Assembly: GCF_025370935.1 (NCBI RefSeq) | Contig: NC_133490.1 | Location: forward strand, 3,361,892 to 3,425,891 | DNA length: 64,000 nt | Source of the DNA: Choristoneura fumiferana | Taxonomy: Eukaryota; Arthropoda; Insecta; Lepidoptera; Tortricidae | Reading direction: 5' to 3' | Shown here: positions 55,532 through 64,000 of the stretch, one piece after another | Position numbering within the stretch: the first letter of the stretch is position 1 | How the letters are laid out: every line of letters begins with the position of its first letter | Program-made: the position numbers and the translations under genes | The notes under the pieces: generated by a model | Seen by the model: only the letters and a program-made list of their open reading frames with translations | What the model was told of the DNA's origin: nothing | Databases searched by the model: none

Positions 55532-55875
55532 ATTTTTTTTGACAAAAAAATAACAAAAAAGTAAAACCGACTCCAATAAAATAAAAAAAATAACAAATAA
55601 TGGAACCGACTACAAACCCTTGAAAATATTTTTCTAGGTAAGTACGTAGGTACTAGCTCGAAGTCGGTGCCTCAGCACGAGCCAGCAGGAGTGGGACAAT
55701 AGTCGTCTACCTCTTTTACATACTATGGGTTTTAATTTAATCCCACCTGCTGGGTCGTGCTGAGTCACCGACTTCGAGCTAGTACGTACCTAGAAAAATA
55801 TTTTCAAGGGTTTTGTAGTCGGTTCCATTTTTTGTTATTTTTTTGGAGTCGGTTTTACTTTTTTGTTAAAAAAAT
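55532..55875. mobile_element. Foldback element, about 155-bp arms
   Basis: Left arm ('agtaaaaccgactccaataa', 'atggaaccgactacaaaccc', 'ttgaaaatatttttctaggt', 'agctcgaagtcggtgcctca') is inverted in the right arm ('tgagtcaccgacttcgagct', 'acctagaaaaatattttcaa', 'gtagtcggttccatttttt', 'ggagtcggttttacttttt'). Small indels distinguish the arms; centre about 55 bp. Non-coding. Confidence 0.9.
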
Positions 55876-57012
55876 TCTTTATTTCTCACTTTTTAGTGAT
55901 TCGTAGCCAAAGTACATCTCACAACGATTCTATTAAGCCCAAACACGACTTAGTTGCTTTGTTTTATAACAGAGTTCCGTTGCCTACCTTCTGGCTTCAG
56001 CATCATATCAGTTCAAAAGAATCATTAACCTAAAGCTTCTTTTTAGTTGCTTATCTAGGTATATTAATCATGATCGTTTATAGACGAGCGAGCATTACTT
56101 AGCTTTGATGAGTTCCATTGATCATCACGGTCTTCTTCATCAGGTCCAGGTTACCAAATGATACTTTCTGAATGTAAATGCTCATCTTAATGCTAAAAAT
56201 GCAAAAATCGCCATAGTTGTGCCTATAAAATTTGAGGTTTGCCCTCGATTTCCCTAGGATCCCATCATCAGATCTTGACTTGGTGACAATGGGACCACCT
56301 CAGAAGAATACCCTTTTGATTAAAAAAAATAATTGTGAAAATCGGTCCACAATTGACTGAGTAATCGGTGAACATACATATAAAAAAAATACAAACATCG
56401 GAACATAGAACCTAATCCTTTTTTGAAGTCGGTTAAAAACTGCAGGCAGTAATAGCTTTTTAGGCGGCTTGTCTCGCACCACACATTTTTGATAATGTTT
56501 GTTTTGTAGGTTATTAATAGTTTTTATTTTATGGTAAGTAATAATGAACATTGGCTTTTCAAAGTATTACCTTAAACCTTCTGAATTCAAGACTCCCTTG
56601 TAAGAAAAAAAATATGACATCGTCGAGCCCCCCTCCCCTTTTAATCATCTGACCTAATAATTAATGGCACCTGATTCCACTAGCTGTCGTCCGTCGCTTC
56701 CTTGACGATCGCCTGCTGGTCTGACACGCCACACGAGCAGTTTTAATTAAAATGAACAGTTTGTCCCTCTCTAACCAGTTAACGTATCGACGCTGAATAT
56801 TTTATAACGCGAACTGTATCGTAACTCCGAGGACAAATTTATTGGGGCAGCTTTTAACTTAAGAGTGGGACGGGCTATCTGTCTTTGAGACCAGTTTTCT
56901 TTCAACAGACGATTTACGATTGCTAGTACGGACGAAATATTTTTGTTTTTTGTTTTGTTAAGTGGAACAACAAATGTGGCTCATCATTTTGAAATAGCTT
57001 CATCCAACTATA
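55876..57012. other. Dispersed-repeat tract, otherwise unassigned
   Basis: 56060-56440 reads as one common lepidopteran repeat ('aatcggtgaacatacatata', 'cggaacatagaacctaatcc', 'tttttgaagtcggttaaaaa'); its last 40 bp recur at 43606-43647. No gene seen. Confidence 0.45.
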
Positions 57013-57278
57013 AACAATTACTTTGCTCACCCGCGATCTTACGACGTTTACGTCTTTGATGGTATTCATATTTAACATCTGGCAGCATGGTGAACGGTTG
57101 TGTTGCTCTGAAGATGAGCTCTGGTTGAATTCACAACGCGTCAGTGTAGTGTAGTGGTGGATTTTGGGTTTGTGTGATTTGTGTGTTCTAACAGTGTGGA
57201 GTTGAAGGAGTTGCGTGAACACACATTTATTACATAGACGTAGCTATCATAAGGCCGCGGGTGAGCGTAGTAATTGTT
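57013..57278. mobile_element. Foldback MITE (family F1), older copy
   Basis: Ends 'aacaattactttgctcaccc' and complement 'aacaattactacgctcaccc'. The interior matches 18180-18467 ('gctctggttgaattcacaac', 'gcgtcagtgtagtgtag', 'gggtttgtgtgatttgtgtg'). The arms are diverged compared with the perfect 18-kb copy. Confidence 0.82.
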
Positions 57279-57283
57279 AAGCG

Positions 57284-57418
57284 TGACACTCTTTCCCGGC
57301 CCCGATAACACCGACATGGAAATACCGGCCCTGTTTTTTGTGTACACGCCCATAGAAACTGACAGGAGGTGTACACGAAAAACAGGGTCGGTATTATCCG
57401 GGCCGGTAAAGAGTGTCA
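57284..57418. mobile_element. Foldback MITE (family F6), 135 bp
   Basis: Left 'tgacactctttcccggcccc' and right complement 'tgacactctttaccggcccg', continuing through 'ctgttttttgtgtacac' / 'ctgtttttcgtgtacac'. It sits 5 bp right of foldback F1, between F1 and its usual right flank ('ttcattgatatggatctctg'), so it inserted after F1's host repeat was in place. Confidence 0.82.
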
Positions 57419-57635
57419 GCCATTGTTAATAGTTCATTGATATGGATCTCTGCAAATTAACGCCTGATTCGATAAATTATTCAAAATGTCGCCTTTCCAC
57501 AAAATAATTTCAAAATATCTGAATAAAACACCGATTCAATTTGTATTGCAATTTATTTGTCCCCGCCAGCAACACAACGCCGTGAGCGAAATAACCGATA
57601 AGTCGTTTCGATGACGTGCAGCTTTAATCGATGAG

Positions 57636-58062
57636 CGAATGAGAGCTATCGTTTTTTGTCTCACTAGATGGCGCACTGTTGCGTGAGGTTTTTAAGTATG
57701 GCTTTCAAAGTCTGTTATTACGGGCGTGAATACAAAGTTTAGATTAAAATCATATTTAATACACCTTTAAACCGTAGCATAAAAATATCGAGCATGCCAC
57801 AGTGTTGCATAGTCCCCGTTTTGTTCGGAAAAAAGGGAGGACAAAGGTTTCCGAAAGACAAAACTGTCTCAAAACCAGACATTCATAGCCCCGTAACGCA
57901 TAATTGCCATAATTAATTTCAGATAATGCAAAATATTCACAAAATTATTCTAATTATAAATAAACTCGCGTAGCTCACCCAAAAACTATGAGATTTGACA
58001 TTTCGGAAACCTCACGCTACACTAGCGCCTCTAGCGGCGAATTCATTCGCGATAGCCCTCAT
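57636..58062. mobile_element. Inverted-repeat element carrying a THAP-like start
   Basis: Left 'aatgagagctatcgtttttt' and 'ggcgcactgttgcgtgaggt' are inverted on the right as 'acctcacgctacactagcgc' and 'cgatagccctcatt'. Inside, at about 57795-57858 (plus), ATG opens a short reading, MPQCCIVPV...GGQRFPKDKT, resembling the beginning of THAP zinc-finger domains; the second expected cysteine pair is not present and the frame soon loses similarity. A non-autonomous DNA element with a captured or relic coding start is the simplest reading. Confidence 0.55.
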
Positions 58063-58183
58063 TGACATAAAACGACACGATATATATCTGTCGGGGACAC
58101 TAGTTATCGATCTATGTAAGTGTTACCGGCAGCCAAGCTTTTTTTAAGGGAAGCCTCGAAAAGTAACGTGTTTCTGTAACTCA

Positions 58184-58871
58184 GGGTTACTCAAAGTGGG
58201 GTACGCGAACCCCTAGGGGTTCGCTATTCGACGGTAGGGGGTTCGCGACAAGGTTTACGTGACTCCAAAAACCACCAGGCTGCAAGACTAGCAAGATGAT
58301 TAAGATTGGTTTTTGGAGTCTTTTTGTATTTTTTATTTCAACTCCAAATTTGTTCCTTATTTGTTTGTTATTTGTTGTTGTTTGTTTCAGTTTGTATTTT
58401 CGTTGGCAAGATGATTCTTACCTATATTTGTTACCTTTTATTGAAATAAATAATATACATTATATTATGATGATGATTGAAATAAAAATAACCTTACTTT
58501 CTCCAACAGTCAATTTTATTACTTTCTTTGGAGGGGGGGGGGGGAGGTAGGGGTTCGCTATCGTCTAGAAACTTTAACAGGGGTACGTGGAGCCATAAGT
58601 TTGAGCCAAAAGTGTAACAAAATATTGACTGTTGGAGAAACTAAAAATAAAAAATACAAAGACTCCAAAAACCAATCTTAATCATCTTGCTAGTCTTGCA
58701 TAGTTTTAGTGCTAGTTTTAGTCTTAGTTTTTAGGTGTTACATGGAGCCAAAATAAACCTTTCTTTCTTGCAGCCTGGTGGTTTTTGGAGTCACGTAAAC
58801 CTTGTCACGAACCCCCTACCGTCGAATAGCGAACCCCCAGGGTTTCGCGTACCCCACTTTGAGTAACCCTG
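58184..58871. mobile_element. hAT-like foldback element, 688 bp
   Basis: Both ends start CAGGGTTACTCAAAGTGGGG (right end on the minus strand), continuing as inverted arms of about 110 bp ('ttcgctattcgacggtaggg', 'aaggtttacgtgactccaaa', 'aaccaccaggctgcaaga'). A second inner inverted pair follows ('gcaagatgattaagattggt', 'ttttggagtcttt'). CAGGG termini with AGTGGGGTACGCGAACCCC suit hAT. Flanking octamers (CTGTAACT, TGATAATG) do not match, so no target duplication is seen. A G run lies at about 58532-58545. No transposase. Confidence 0.82.
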
Positions 58872-60107
58872 TGATAATGTATTGATTGTGATTTTGAATT
58901 TTTTACTTTCAATTGCATGGGTTTAAAAAATATGTTTTCATTATTATTAAGGGTACGATCATAGTTGTGAAAAAGAAATGTGAAATTTAAGCATGGTCGT
59001 TTTCATGCAAGGTCAACAAGACTGCCTATTGTCTACCCTGTTTTTTTTTGTAAACTTATTGTACTGATTTTTAGTATTCAATAAAAAAGCATCATCTTCA
59101 TAATAAGCCGTAGGCGTAGGTCGTCTACTTATGGTCCTAGAGTCTAGGACCTACACCTACCCCAATTAAAAATATTTCTAAGTATTATGGGATCCTTTTC
59201 GACTGCCATAATAGGAATGTTGACTCCACAATCAACTGACGTACTTTTTATGAGCTGTCAAAACACAATTCTCCCATAGGGTTTGAATGGAAATAGCAAC
59301 ATATGACGGCACTTGTTCGCCAGCTCAATTAACTAACTATTTATTTGTTTTAAAGCAACAAAAAATCTAATTTTGCAGTTAATCGAAAATTAATCTGGTT
59401 TTCAGGGCTAAAATAAAGCGTTTTTTTACTGGAGTCGTGTCTTCGAATTATTTTTTAATGGTGTCAACATCCCTACTTTATGTCATAATGTAACGTTTGT
59501 GATATATATTGTTAGTCATTTTATTTCCCGCTGAAACTGTACATTAAGAGAGTAATTGTATTGTAGACTAATTGTATTGTATTGTGTACATTTTTCATAA
59601 ATTTTTAAATGGTCATCCTGTAGAACTCACTGTTTCAGAGAAAAAAAGAGTTCGGTATGTCAATCATTACATTACGACGAACAGTTTTCGACCAGTCGAT
59701 ATACAGCCATGTATTATATTTTGTATCGTTGTCAATGACGTAATACTATGGCAATCCCCGCGGGAATGTATAAAAATCTCGAAATTTCATTTCTAAATTA
59801 AGTGAACTCACGTGTAAAAGCTAGTTAATCATAATAATCACTATGATAAACATTCTGTGTCATTTAACGATACATCGATAATAACCATTAAGCGTACAAT
59901 TCAGCAGCTGTCAAAATAACGACTGTTTTGAAGAATAATAGCATTTTCAACGAATCCAATTTGCTGTATCGGATGACATAAATTTTAATCATTTGGACTC
60001 TCGCTGTGCTCTGAGTGGGAAATTAACATTGAAAACCGTCACCAGATCTCTTCTGAATACGAGATACTTACTTAAAATACCCTGACGACATGTCCTGCGG
60101 CCTTTTT
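58872..60107. other. Unassigned
   Basis: 59088-59160 has RTE-tail-like words ('gcatcatcttcataataagc', 'cgtaggcgtaggtcgtct') with a small inverted repeat 'ggtcctaga'/'tctaggacc'. 59680-59703 ('acagttttcgaccagtcgat') repeats the B motif found at 62141-62160. Otherwise nothing. Confidence 0.4.
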
Positions 60108-60300
60108 TTAACCCCAACGCAAAAGAGGGGGATGTTTGACGGCACTGGCTGTCTGTATGTCTGTGACATCATAACTCTCAAATCCGATTTCGATGCGATA
60201 GTTCCTAGCTATGTTTGACGATCAGTCCAGCCGATTTTGAGACACATTGTCTGTTATGGTAAAGTGTCAAAATAAATAAAGTTAATAAAGAATAATGGAC
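60108..60300 (+). repeat. Dispersed repeat P, copy
   Basis: 'aaccccaacgcaaaagaggg', 'gatgtttgacggcactggc', 'tgtctgtatgtctgtgacat' align with 30310-30530. Confidence 0.6.
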
Positions 60301-60834
60301 AAAATACATAATGGTCATTTGACCTAACATAATTTTCGGTGAAACTATTGATAATACAAACTTCTATCATCGCATAATCTACAGATTGATTTAAGTTAGG
60401 TTCGGTTTATCTTATAAAAATCCTGTAAAGATGACAATTTCTAAGAAAATTGCACAATATCAAGTGACATATTTCGTCCATTAATCTTTTTAAACTTTGT
60501 TTTTCGATACGTACCCATTTGTAATAGATGTCCGGTTTTAACTAGTTTACGTTTTATAAGTAAATACCTGCATTTGTAACGAATCGTATTTAGTATTGTA
60601 TCATCTACATACACGGCTCCCATATTTCCTTCAAATGTCCCCGATCGCCGGTAATACAGGAACGAATGCAAAGTCGAAACTGTGCCAAACTGTTTAATCT
60701 TTGCCCTGGGGCATTAACAGTAAACATTATTAAAACAGTACCTACTAAAGTTAAAACAACGACGCTCTGAAGCCTCAAGTTCCTAGTGTATACAGTTGTT
60801 GACGCGTTTTGGGCTATTTTTAAATTTTGTTTGT

Positions 60835-60965
60835 TATCCTTGACTGTTGGTTTCTGGGAGAGTCAAAATCACGCAGCAAGTCATGGAGAGAGTTATGATC
60901 GGAGTTTCTTTGCGCGATAGAATCCGGAATACAGTAATTCGCTAAAGAACTAAAATAATCGACGA
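60835..60965 (+). mobile_element. RTE-type LINE internal fragment
   Basis: 'ccttgactgttggtttctgg', 'cagcaagtcatggagagagt', 'tgatcggagtttctttgcgc', 'gatagaatccggaatacag' match the AMERAMLGVSLRDRI-coding part of the 28960 copy. Short and broken. Confidence 0.7.
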
Positions 60966-61064
60966 ATTTCGTGTGTGATATTGGTATTGTATAGTGAACT
61001 AATCGTTATTTTTTACCGACTTAATTTTATTTGATCGGGTCGGAAGCTAAATGAGTGCAAAAAC

Positions 61065-61336
61065 TATACAGGGTGAAATTTTATGGACTGTTCAAATTTT
61101 GTATACTTGGTCAGACCATCAATCTGAACAACTTTCATTATGGGAGTAACTCTGAAATCACGAAAAAAAATCAACTCTTTCATACATTTTGGTCAAGTAT
61201 AGGTAACGAACTTTTATATGAAACAGCTGTTTTTTTTTCGTGATTTCAGAGTTGCTTCCATAATGAAAGTTGTTCAGATTGATGGTCTAAACAAGTATAC
61301 AAAATTTGAACGGTCCATAAAATTTCACCCTGTATA
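61065..61336. mobile_element. MITE with about 105-bp arms (family F7)
   Basis: TATACAGGGTGAAATTTTAT on the left and its inverse at the right end. The arms continue through 'gttcaaattttgtatacttg', 'gaccatcaatctgaacaact' and 'ctctgaaatcacgaaaaaaa' with a few mismatches around a 60-bp centre. TA at both borders suits a TA target (Tc1/mariner-like, inference). Confidence 0.88.
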
Positions 61337-61617
61337 CATAACTGTATAGAGGGTGACACAGGCGTCGTTGCAAGATTTGGAGGATGTGTAATAAGGCACC
61401 TGTGTGCTACTGTTTTTAATGCATTTACTGTAATGGATAGGTTAATGTGATCGCGAGCCAAATGCTCCAATTATGCCTAAAGCCGAGTTTAAAACGACAG
61501 CGAATGTAAACGCAATAGCGTTGGTTATTTCAGCGCCAAACTTAGCTCATTGTGGATGTAAACTTATCTCACTGTAGATCTTGGCTTGATTTGATAGTTT
61601 GTCAGATTTAGACTGAC

Positions 61618-62050
61618 ATCTGGTTGTATTGCTCTGATGATGAACTCTGGCTGAGTACGAAACGTAGTGTGGTGGTGGTTGGGTTTTTGTGATGTGTATT
61701 CTTACAATTTAGACGACCAGATGGCCTAGTGGTTAGAGAACCTGACTACGAAGCTTGAGGTCCCGGGTTCGATTCCCGTGTCGGGGCAGATATTTGTATG
61801 AAAAATACGAATGTTTGCTCTCGGGTCTTGGTGTTTAATATGTATTTAAGTATGTATCTATATCTATATAATTATATTTATCCGTTGCTTAGTACCCATA
61901 ACACAAGCTTTGCTAAGCTTACTTTGGGACTAGGTCAATTGGTGTGAATTGTCCCGTGATATTTATTATTTATTATTATTATTAATGTAGAGATGGAGTA
62001 GAGTATGAACAGAACACTTTTGTTGCATAGACGTAAATATAGTGTCTTTA
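61618..62050. mobile_element. Foldback F1 remnant interrupted by a SINE-3
   Basis: 61618-61724 ('tctggttgtattgctctgat', 'gatgaactctggctgagtac', 'gtagtgtggtggtgg') and 61986-62050 ('gtagagatggagtagagtat', 'ttgttgcatagacgtaaat') are consecutive parts of F1 as seen at 57013-57278. The outer ends have decayed. Confidence 0.72.
61725..61985 (+). repeat. SINE-3 family, full-length copy
   Basis: tRNA-like head with A-box-like 'gatggcctagtggttagaga' and a perfect B box in 'ccgggttcgattcccg', body ('aatacgaatgtttgctctcg', 'taatatgtatttaagtatg', 'gttgcttagtacccataac', 'ggtcaattggtgtgaattgt') and a TTATTATTATTATTA tail. Reference copy for SINE-3. Confidence 0.9.
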
Positions 62051-62076
62051 AAAGAAACTGAATCGCGTACCAGAGT

Positions 62077-62330
62077 GGAACCTTTGTGCTATTGATGTCA
62101 TATTGACATTCCATACATCTGCCAAAGTTCTTTTTGACGTAATTTTCGACCAGTCGATATAAACCCCTCATCTGCACTTAACATCACGTTCAGTCAATCA
62201 CGGTCAGTTTTATGTAAAAAAAAAACATTTTGGCTGATTTGCAACGTTAATATGACATATATATAGCACAAAGGTTCCACCACATTCATAGTTTCCTTCA
62301 CCCCGTGTCTATATCGACTGGTCGAAAATT
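62077..62330. repeat. Two interleaved inverted repeats left of the satellite
   Basis: Pair A: 'ggaacctttgtgctat' (62077-62092) and its inverse (62263-62278). Pair B: 'aattttcgaccagtcgatat' (62141-62160) and its inverse (62311-62330). They overlap (A, B, A', B'), so this is probably two MITEs, one disrupting the other. 'tgacattccatacatctgc' inside is shared with 13084-13235. B' abuts the first satellite monomer. Confidence 0.7.
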
Positions 62331-62381
62331 ATATCGAAAATACAAACTGAGACATGGATGCACAGAAAAACCAGAAAAAGA

Positions 62382-62454
62382 GACCAGCGCTGGGAATCGA
62401 ACCCAGGTCCTCAGCAATCCGTGCTGCGTGCTTTAACCCTACACCACCGCTGGA
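62382..62454 (-). repeat. tRNA-like segment, satellite monomer 1
   Basis: Minus strand: CCAGCG/CGCTGG acceptor-like stem, A-box-like GGTGGTGTAGGG(T)TTAAAGC, CAGCA/TGCTG anticodon-like stem with a loop of only five bases, T arm CTGGG-TTCGATT-CCCAG with perfect B box GGTTCGATTCC. This copy is one base shorter (73) in the A-box region than the others. The short anticodon loop argues against a working tRNA; Pol III promoter activity is possible. Confidence 0.7.
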
Positions 62455-62765
62455 CAGGAATTTAGACACGAATTTTTTCCTACGCATACATATCTCAGGT
62501 TGCTTATTTCTACTACGCTACTTATGCAGCAGCACTAGCGACATCTATGTTTTTCGCTCTCAACGAGAGACGTCACATTCTATCGGAACCAACCGCTCAC
62601 CCAGACAAGAGATGTCGCTACTAAGCAATCAAATTATGATTGGTTATTTGGAGTCTTTTTGTATTTTTTATTTCAACTCCAAATTTGTTACTTTTACGGG
62701 TATCCCGTGAAACCATATCGAAAATACAAACTGAGACATGGATGCACAGAAAAACCAGAAAAAGA

Positions 62766-62839
62766 GACCAGCGCTGGGAATCGAACCCAGGTCCTCAGCA
62801 ATCCGTGCTGCGTGCTTTAACCCCTACACCACCGCTGGA
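62766..62839 (-). repeat. tRNA-like segment, satellite monomer 2
   Basis: 74-base version with A-box-like GGTGTAGGGGTTAAAGC and perfect B box. Same stems as monomer 1. Confidence 0.7.
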
Positions 62840-63149
62840 CAGGAATTTAGACACGAATTTTTCCTACGCATACATATCTCAGGTTGCTTATTTCTACTAC
62901 GCTACTTATGCAGCAGCACTAGCGACATCTATGTTTTTCGCTCTCAACGAGAGACGTCACATTCTATCGGAACCAACCGCTCACCCAGACAAGAGATGTC
63001 GCTACTAAGCAATCAAATTATGATTGGTTATTTGGAGTCTTTTTGTATTTTTTATTTCAACTCCAAATTTGTTACTTTTACGGGTATCCCGTGAAACCAT
63101 ATCGAAAATACAAACTGAGACATGGATGCACAGAAAAACCAGAAAAAGA

Positions 63150-63223
63150 GACCAGCGCTGGGAATCGAACCCAGGTCCTCAGCAATCCGTGCTGCGTGCT
63201 TTAACCCCTACACCACCGCTGGA
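63150..63223 (-). repeat. tRNA-like segment, satellite monomer 3
   Basis: Sequence equal to that of monomer 2 by eye; A- and B-box-like motifs intact. Confidence 0.7.
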
Positions 63224-63533
63224 CAGGAATTTAGACACGAATTTTTCCTACGCATACATATCTCAGGTTGCTTATTTCTACTACGCTACTTATGCAGCAG
63301 CACTAGCGACATCTATGTTTTTCGCTCTCAACGAGAGACGTCACATTCTATCGGAACCAACCGCTCACCCAGACAAGAGATGTCGCTACTAAGCAATCAA
63401 ATTATGATTGGTTATTTGGAGTCTTTTTGTATTTTTTATTTCAACTCCAAATTTGTTACTTTTACGGGTATCCCGTGAAACCATATCGAAAATACAAACT
63501 GAGACATGGATGCACAGAAAAACCAGAAAAAGA

Positions 63534-63607
63534 GACCAGCGCTGGGAATCGAACCCAGGTCCTCAGCAATCCGTGCTGCGTGCTTTAACCCCTACACCAC
63601 CGCTGGA
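63534..63607 (-). repeat. tRNA-like segment, satellite monomer 4
   Basis: Sequence equal to that of monomer 2 by eye, although this monomer has indels elsewhere. Confidence 0.7.
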
Positions 63608-63914
63608 CAGGAATTTAGACACGAATTTTTCCTACGCATACATATCTCAGGTTGCTTATTTCTACTACGCTACTTATGCAGCAGCACTAGCGACATCTAT
63701 GTTTTTCGCTCTCAACGAGAGACGTCACATTCTATCGGAACCAACCGCTCACCCAGACAAGAGATGTCGCTACTAAGCAATCAAATATGATTGGTTATTT
63801 GGAGTCTTTTTGTATTTTTTATTTCAACTCCAAATTTGTTACTTTTACGTATCCCGTGAAACCATATCGAAAATACAAACTGAGACATGGATGCACAGAA
63901 AAACCAGAAAAAGA

Positions 63915-63988
63915 GACCAGCGCTGGGAATCGAACCCAGGTCCTCAGCAATCCGTGCTGCGTGCTTTAACCCCTACACCACCGCTGGA
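63915..63988 (-). repeat. tRNA-like segment, satellite monomer 5
   Basis: Last copy before the window ends; equal to monomer 2 by eye. Confidence 0.7.
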
Positions 63989-64000
63989 CAGGAATTTAGA

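Larger units (their letters stand above)
62331..64000 (+). repeat. Satellite array, 384-bp monomer, 4.35 copies in view
   Basis: Monomers start with ATATCGAAAATACAAAC at 62331, 62715, 63099, 63483 and 63864 (periods 384, 384, 384, 381) and continue off the window. The copies are the same except for small indels: copy 1 has one C fewer in the 'aacccctac' run and one T more in 'aatttttcc'; copy 4 lacks one T in 'aaattatg' and two G in 'acgggtatc'. Each monomer has a tRNA-like segment (minus), an 11-bp inverted pair TAGCGACATCT/AGATGTCGCTA enclosing the small hairpin CTCTC-AAC-GAGAG, and 42 bp identical to 58313-58354. Open frames of 118-122 codons recur only because of the repeat. Confidence 0.97.

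Noticed and set aside
61725..61800. Functional tRNA gene in the SINE-3 head (and other tRNA-like heads)
   Set aside because: The tRNA-like part continues directly into a SINE body with a tail shared by other copies; stems are imperfect.
62354..63969. Repeated open frames of 118-122 codons in the satellite
   Set aside because: They recur only because the monomer recurs, contain the translated tRNA-like segment, and differ in frame when one base is lost; no sign of a protein.

Overview
The window looks like intergenic DNA from a moth or butterfly (Lepidoptera). It is AT-rich and contains no host gene that I can support. It is crowded with remnants of the mobile-element groups that dominate lepidopteran genomes: RTE-type LINE 3' ends with GATGAT tails, a CR1-group LINE, a BEL/Pao retrotransposon, several tRNA-derived SINE families, hAT-like elements and many foldback/MITE elements. 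There is one 10-base assembly gap (1524-1533). All family names rest on my reading of protein motifs, terminal repeats and cross-copy comparison inside the window; no database search was run.

Layout. 1-13 kb: a SINE-2 fragment next to a hAT-like end, a decayed BEL/Pao gag-protease-pol fragment on the minus strand (2.0-4.1 kb), an orphan C-terminal retroelement domain (6.4-6.9 kb), a MITE (7.5-7.8 kb), a 97-bp tandem array (11.7-12.15 kb) and a nested SINE cluster. 13-36 kb: scattered RTE 3' fragments, SINE-1 and SINE-3 copies and MITEs, several with readable target-site duplications that show the order of insertion. 36.2-41.3 kb: a CR1-group LINE on the minus strand with both open reading frames unbroken (PHD/coiled-coil/FP-type ORF1 and endonuclease-reverse transcriptase ORF2), the only clearly coding object here. 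It abuts a GC-rich, tRNA-like tract (41.3-41.6 kb). 41.75-42.1 kb: a near-perfect 356-bp palindrome centred on a MITE. 43-62 kb: more MITEs, including an unusual element packed with GCTGTATA motifs (49.9-51.3 kb), a long foldback (55.5-55.9 kb), two adjacent foldbacks (57.0-57.4 kb), an element carrying a THAP-like protein start (57.6-58.1 kb) and a 688-bp hAT-like foldback (58.2-58.9 kb). 62.33 kb to the end: a tandem array of a 384-bp monomer (4.35 copies seen, running off the window). Each monomer carries a tRNA-like segment on the minus strand and 42 bp identical to the interior of the 58-kb hAT-like element.

The parts do not form a pathway. The relationships are parasitic: SINEs apparently borrowing LINE 3' ends, MITEs inserted into SINEs and RTE fragments, and SINEs inserted into SINEs and MITEs. 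The most unusual objects are the tRNA-like satellite, the MITE-centred palindrome, the intact LINE and the GCTGTATA element.
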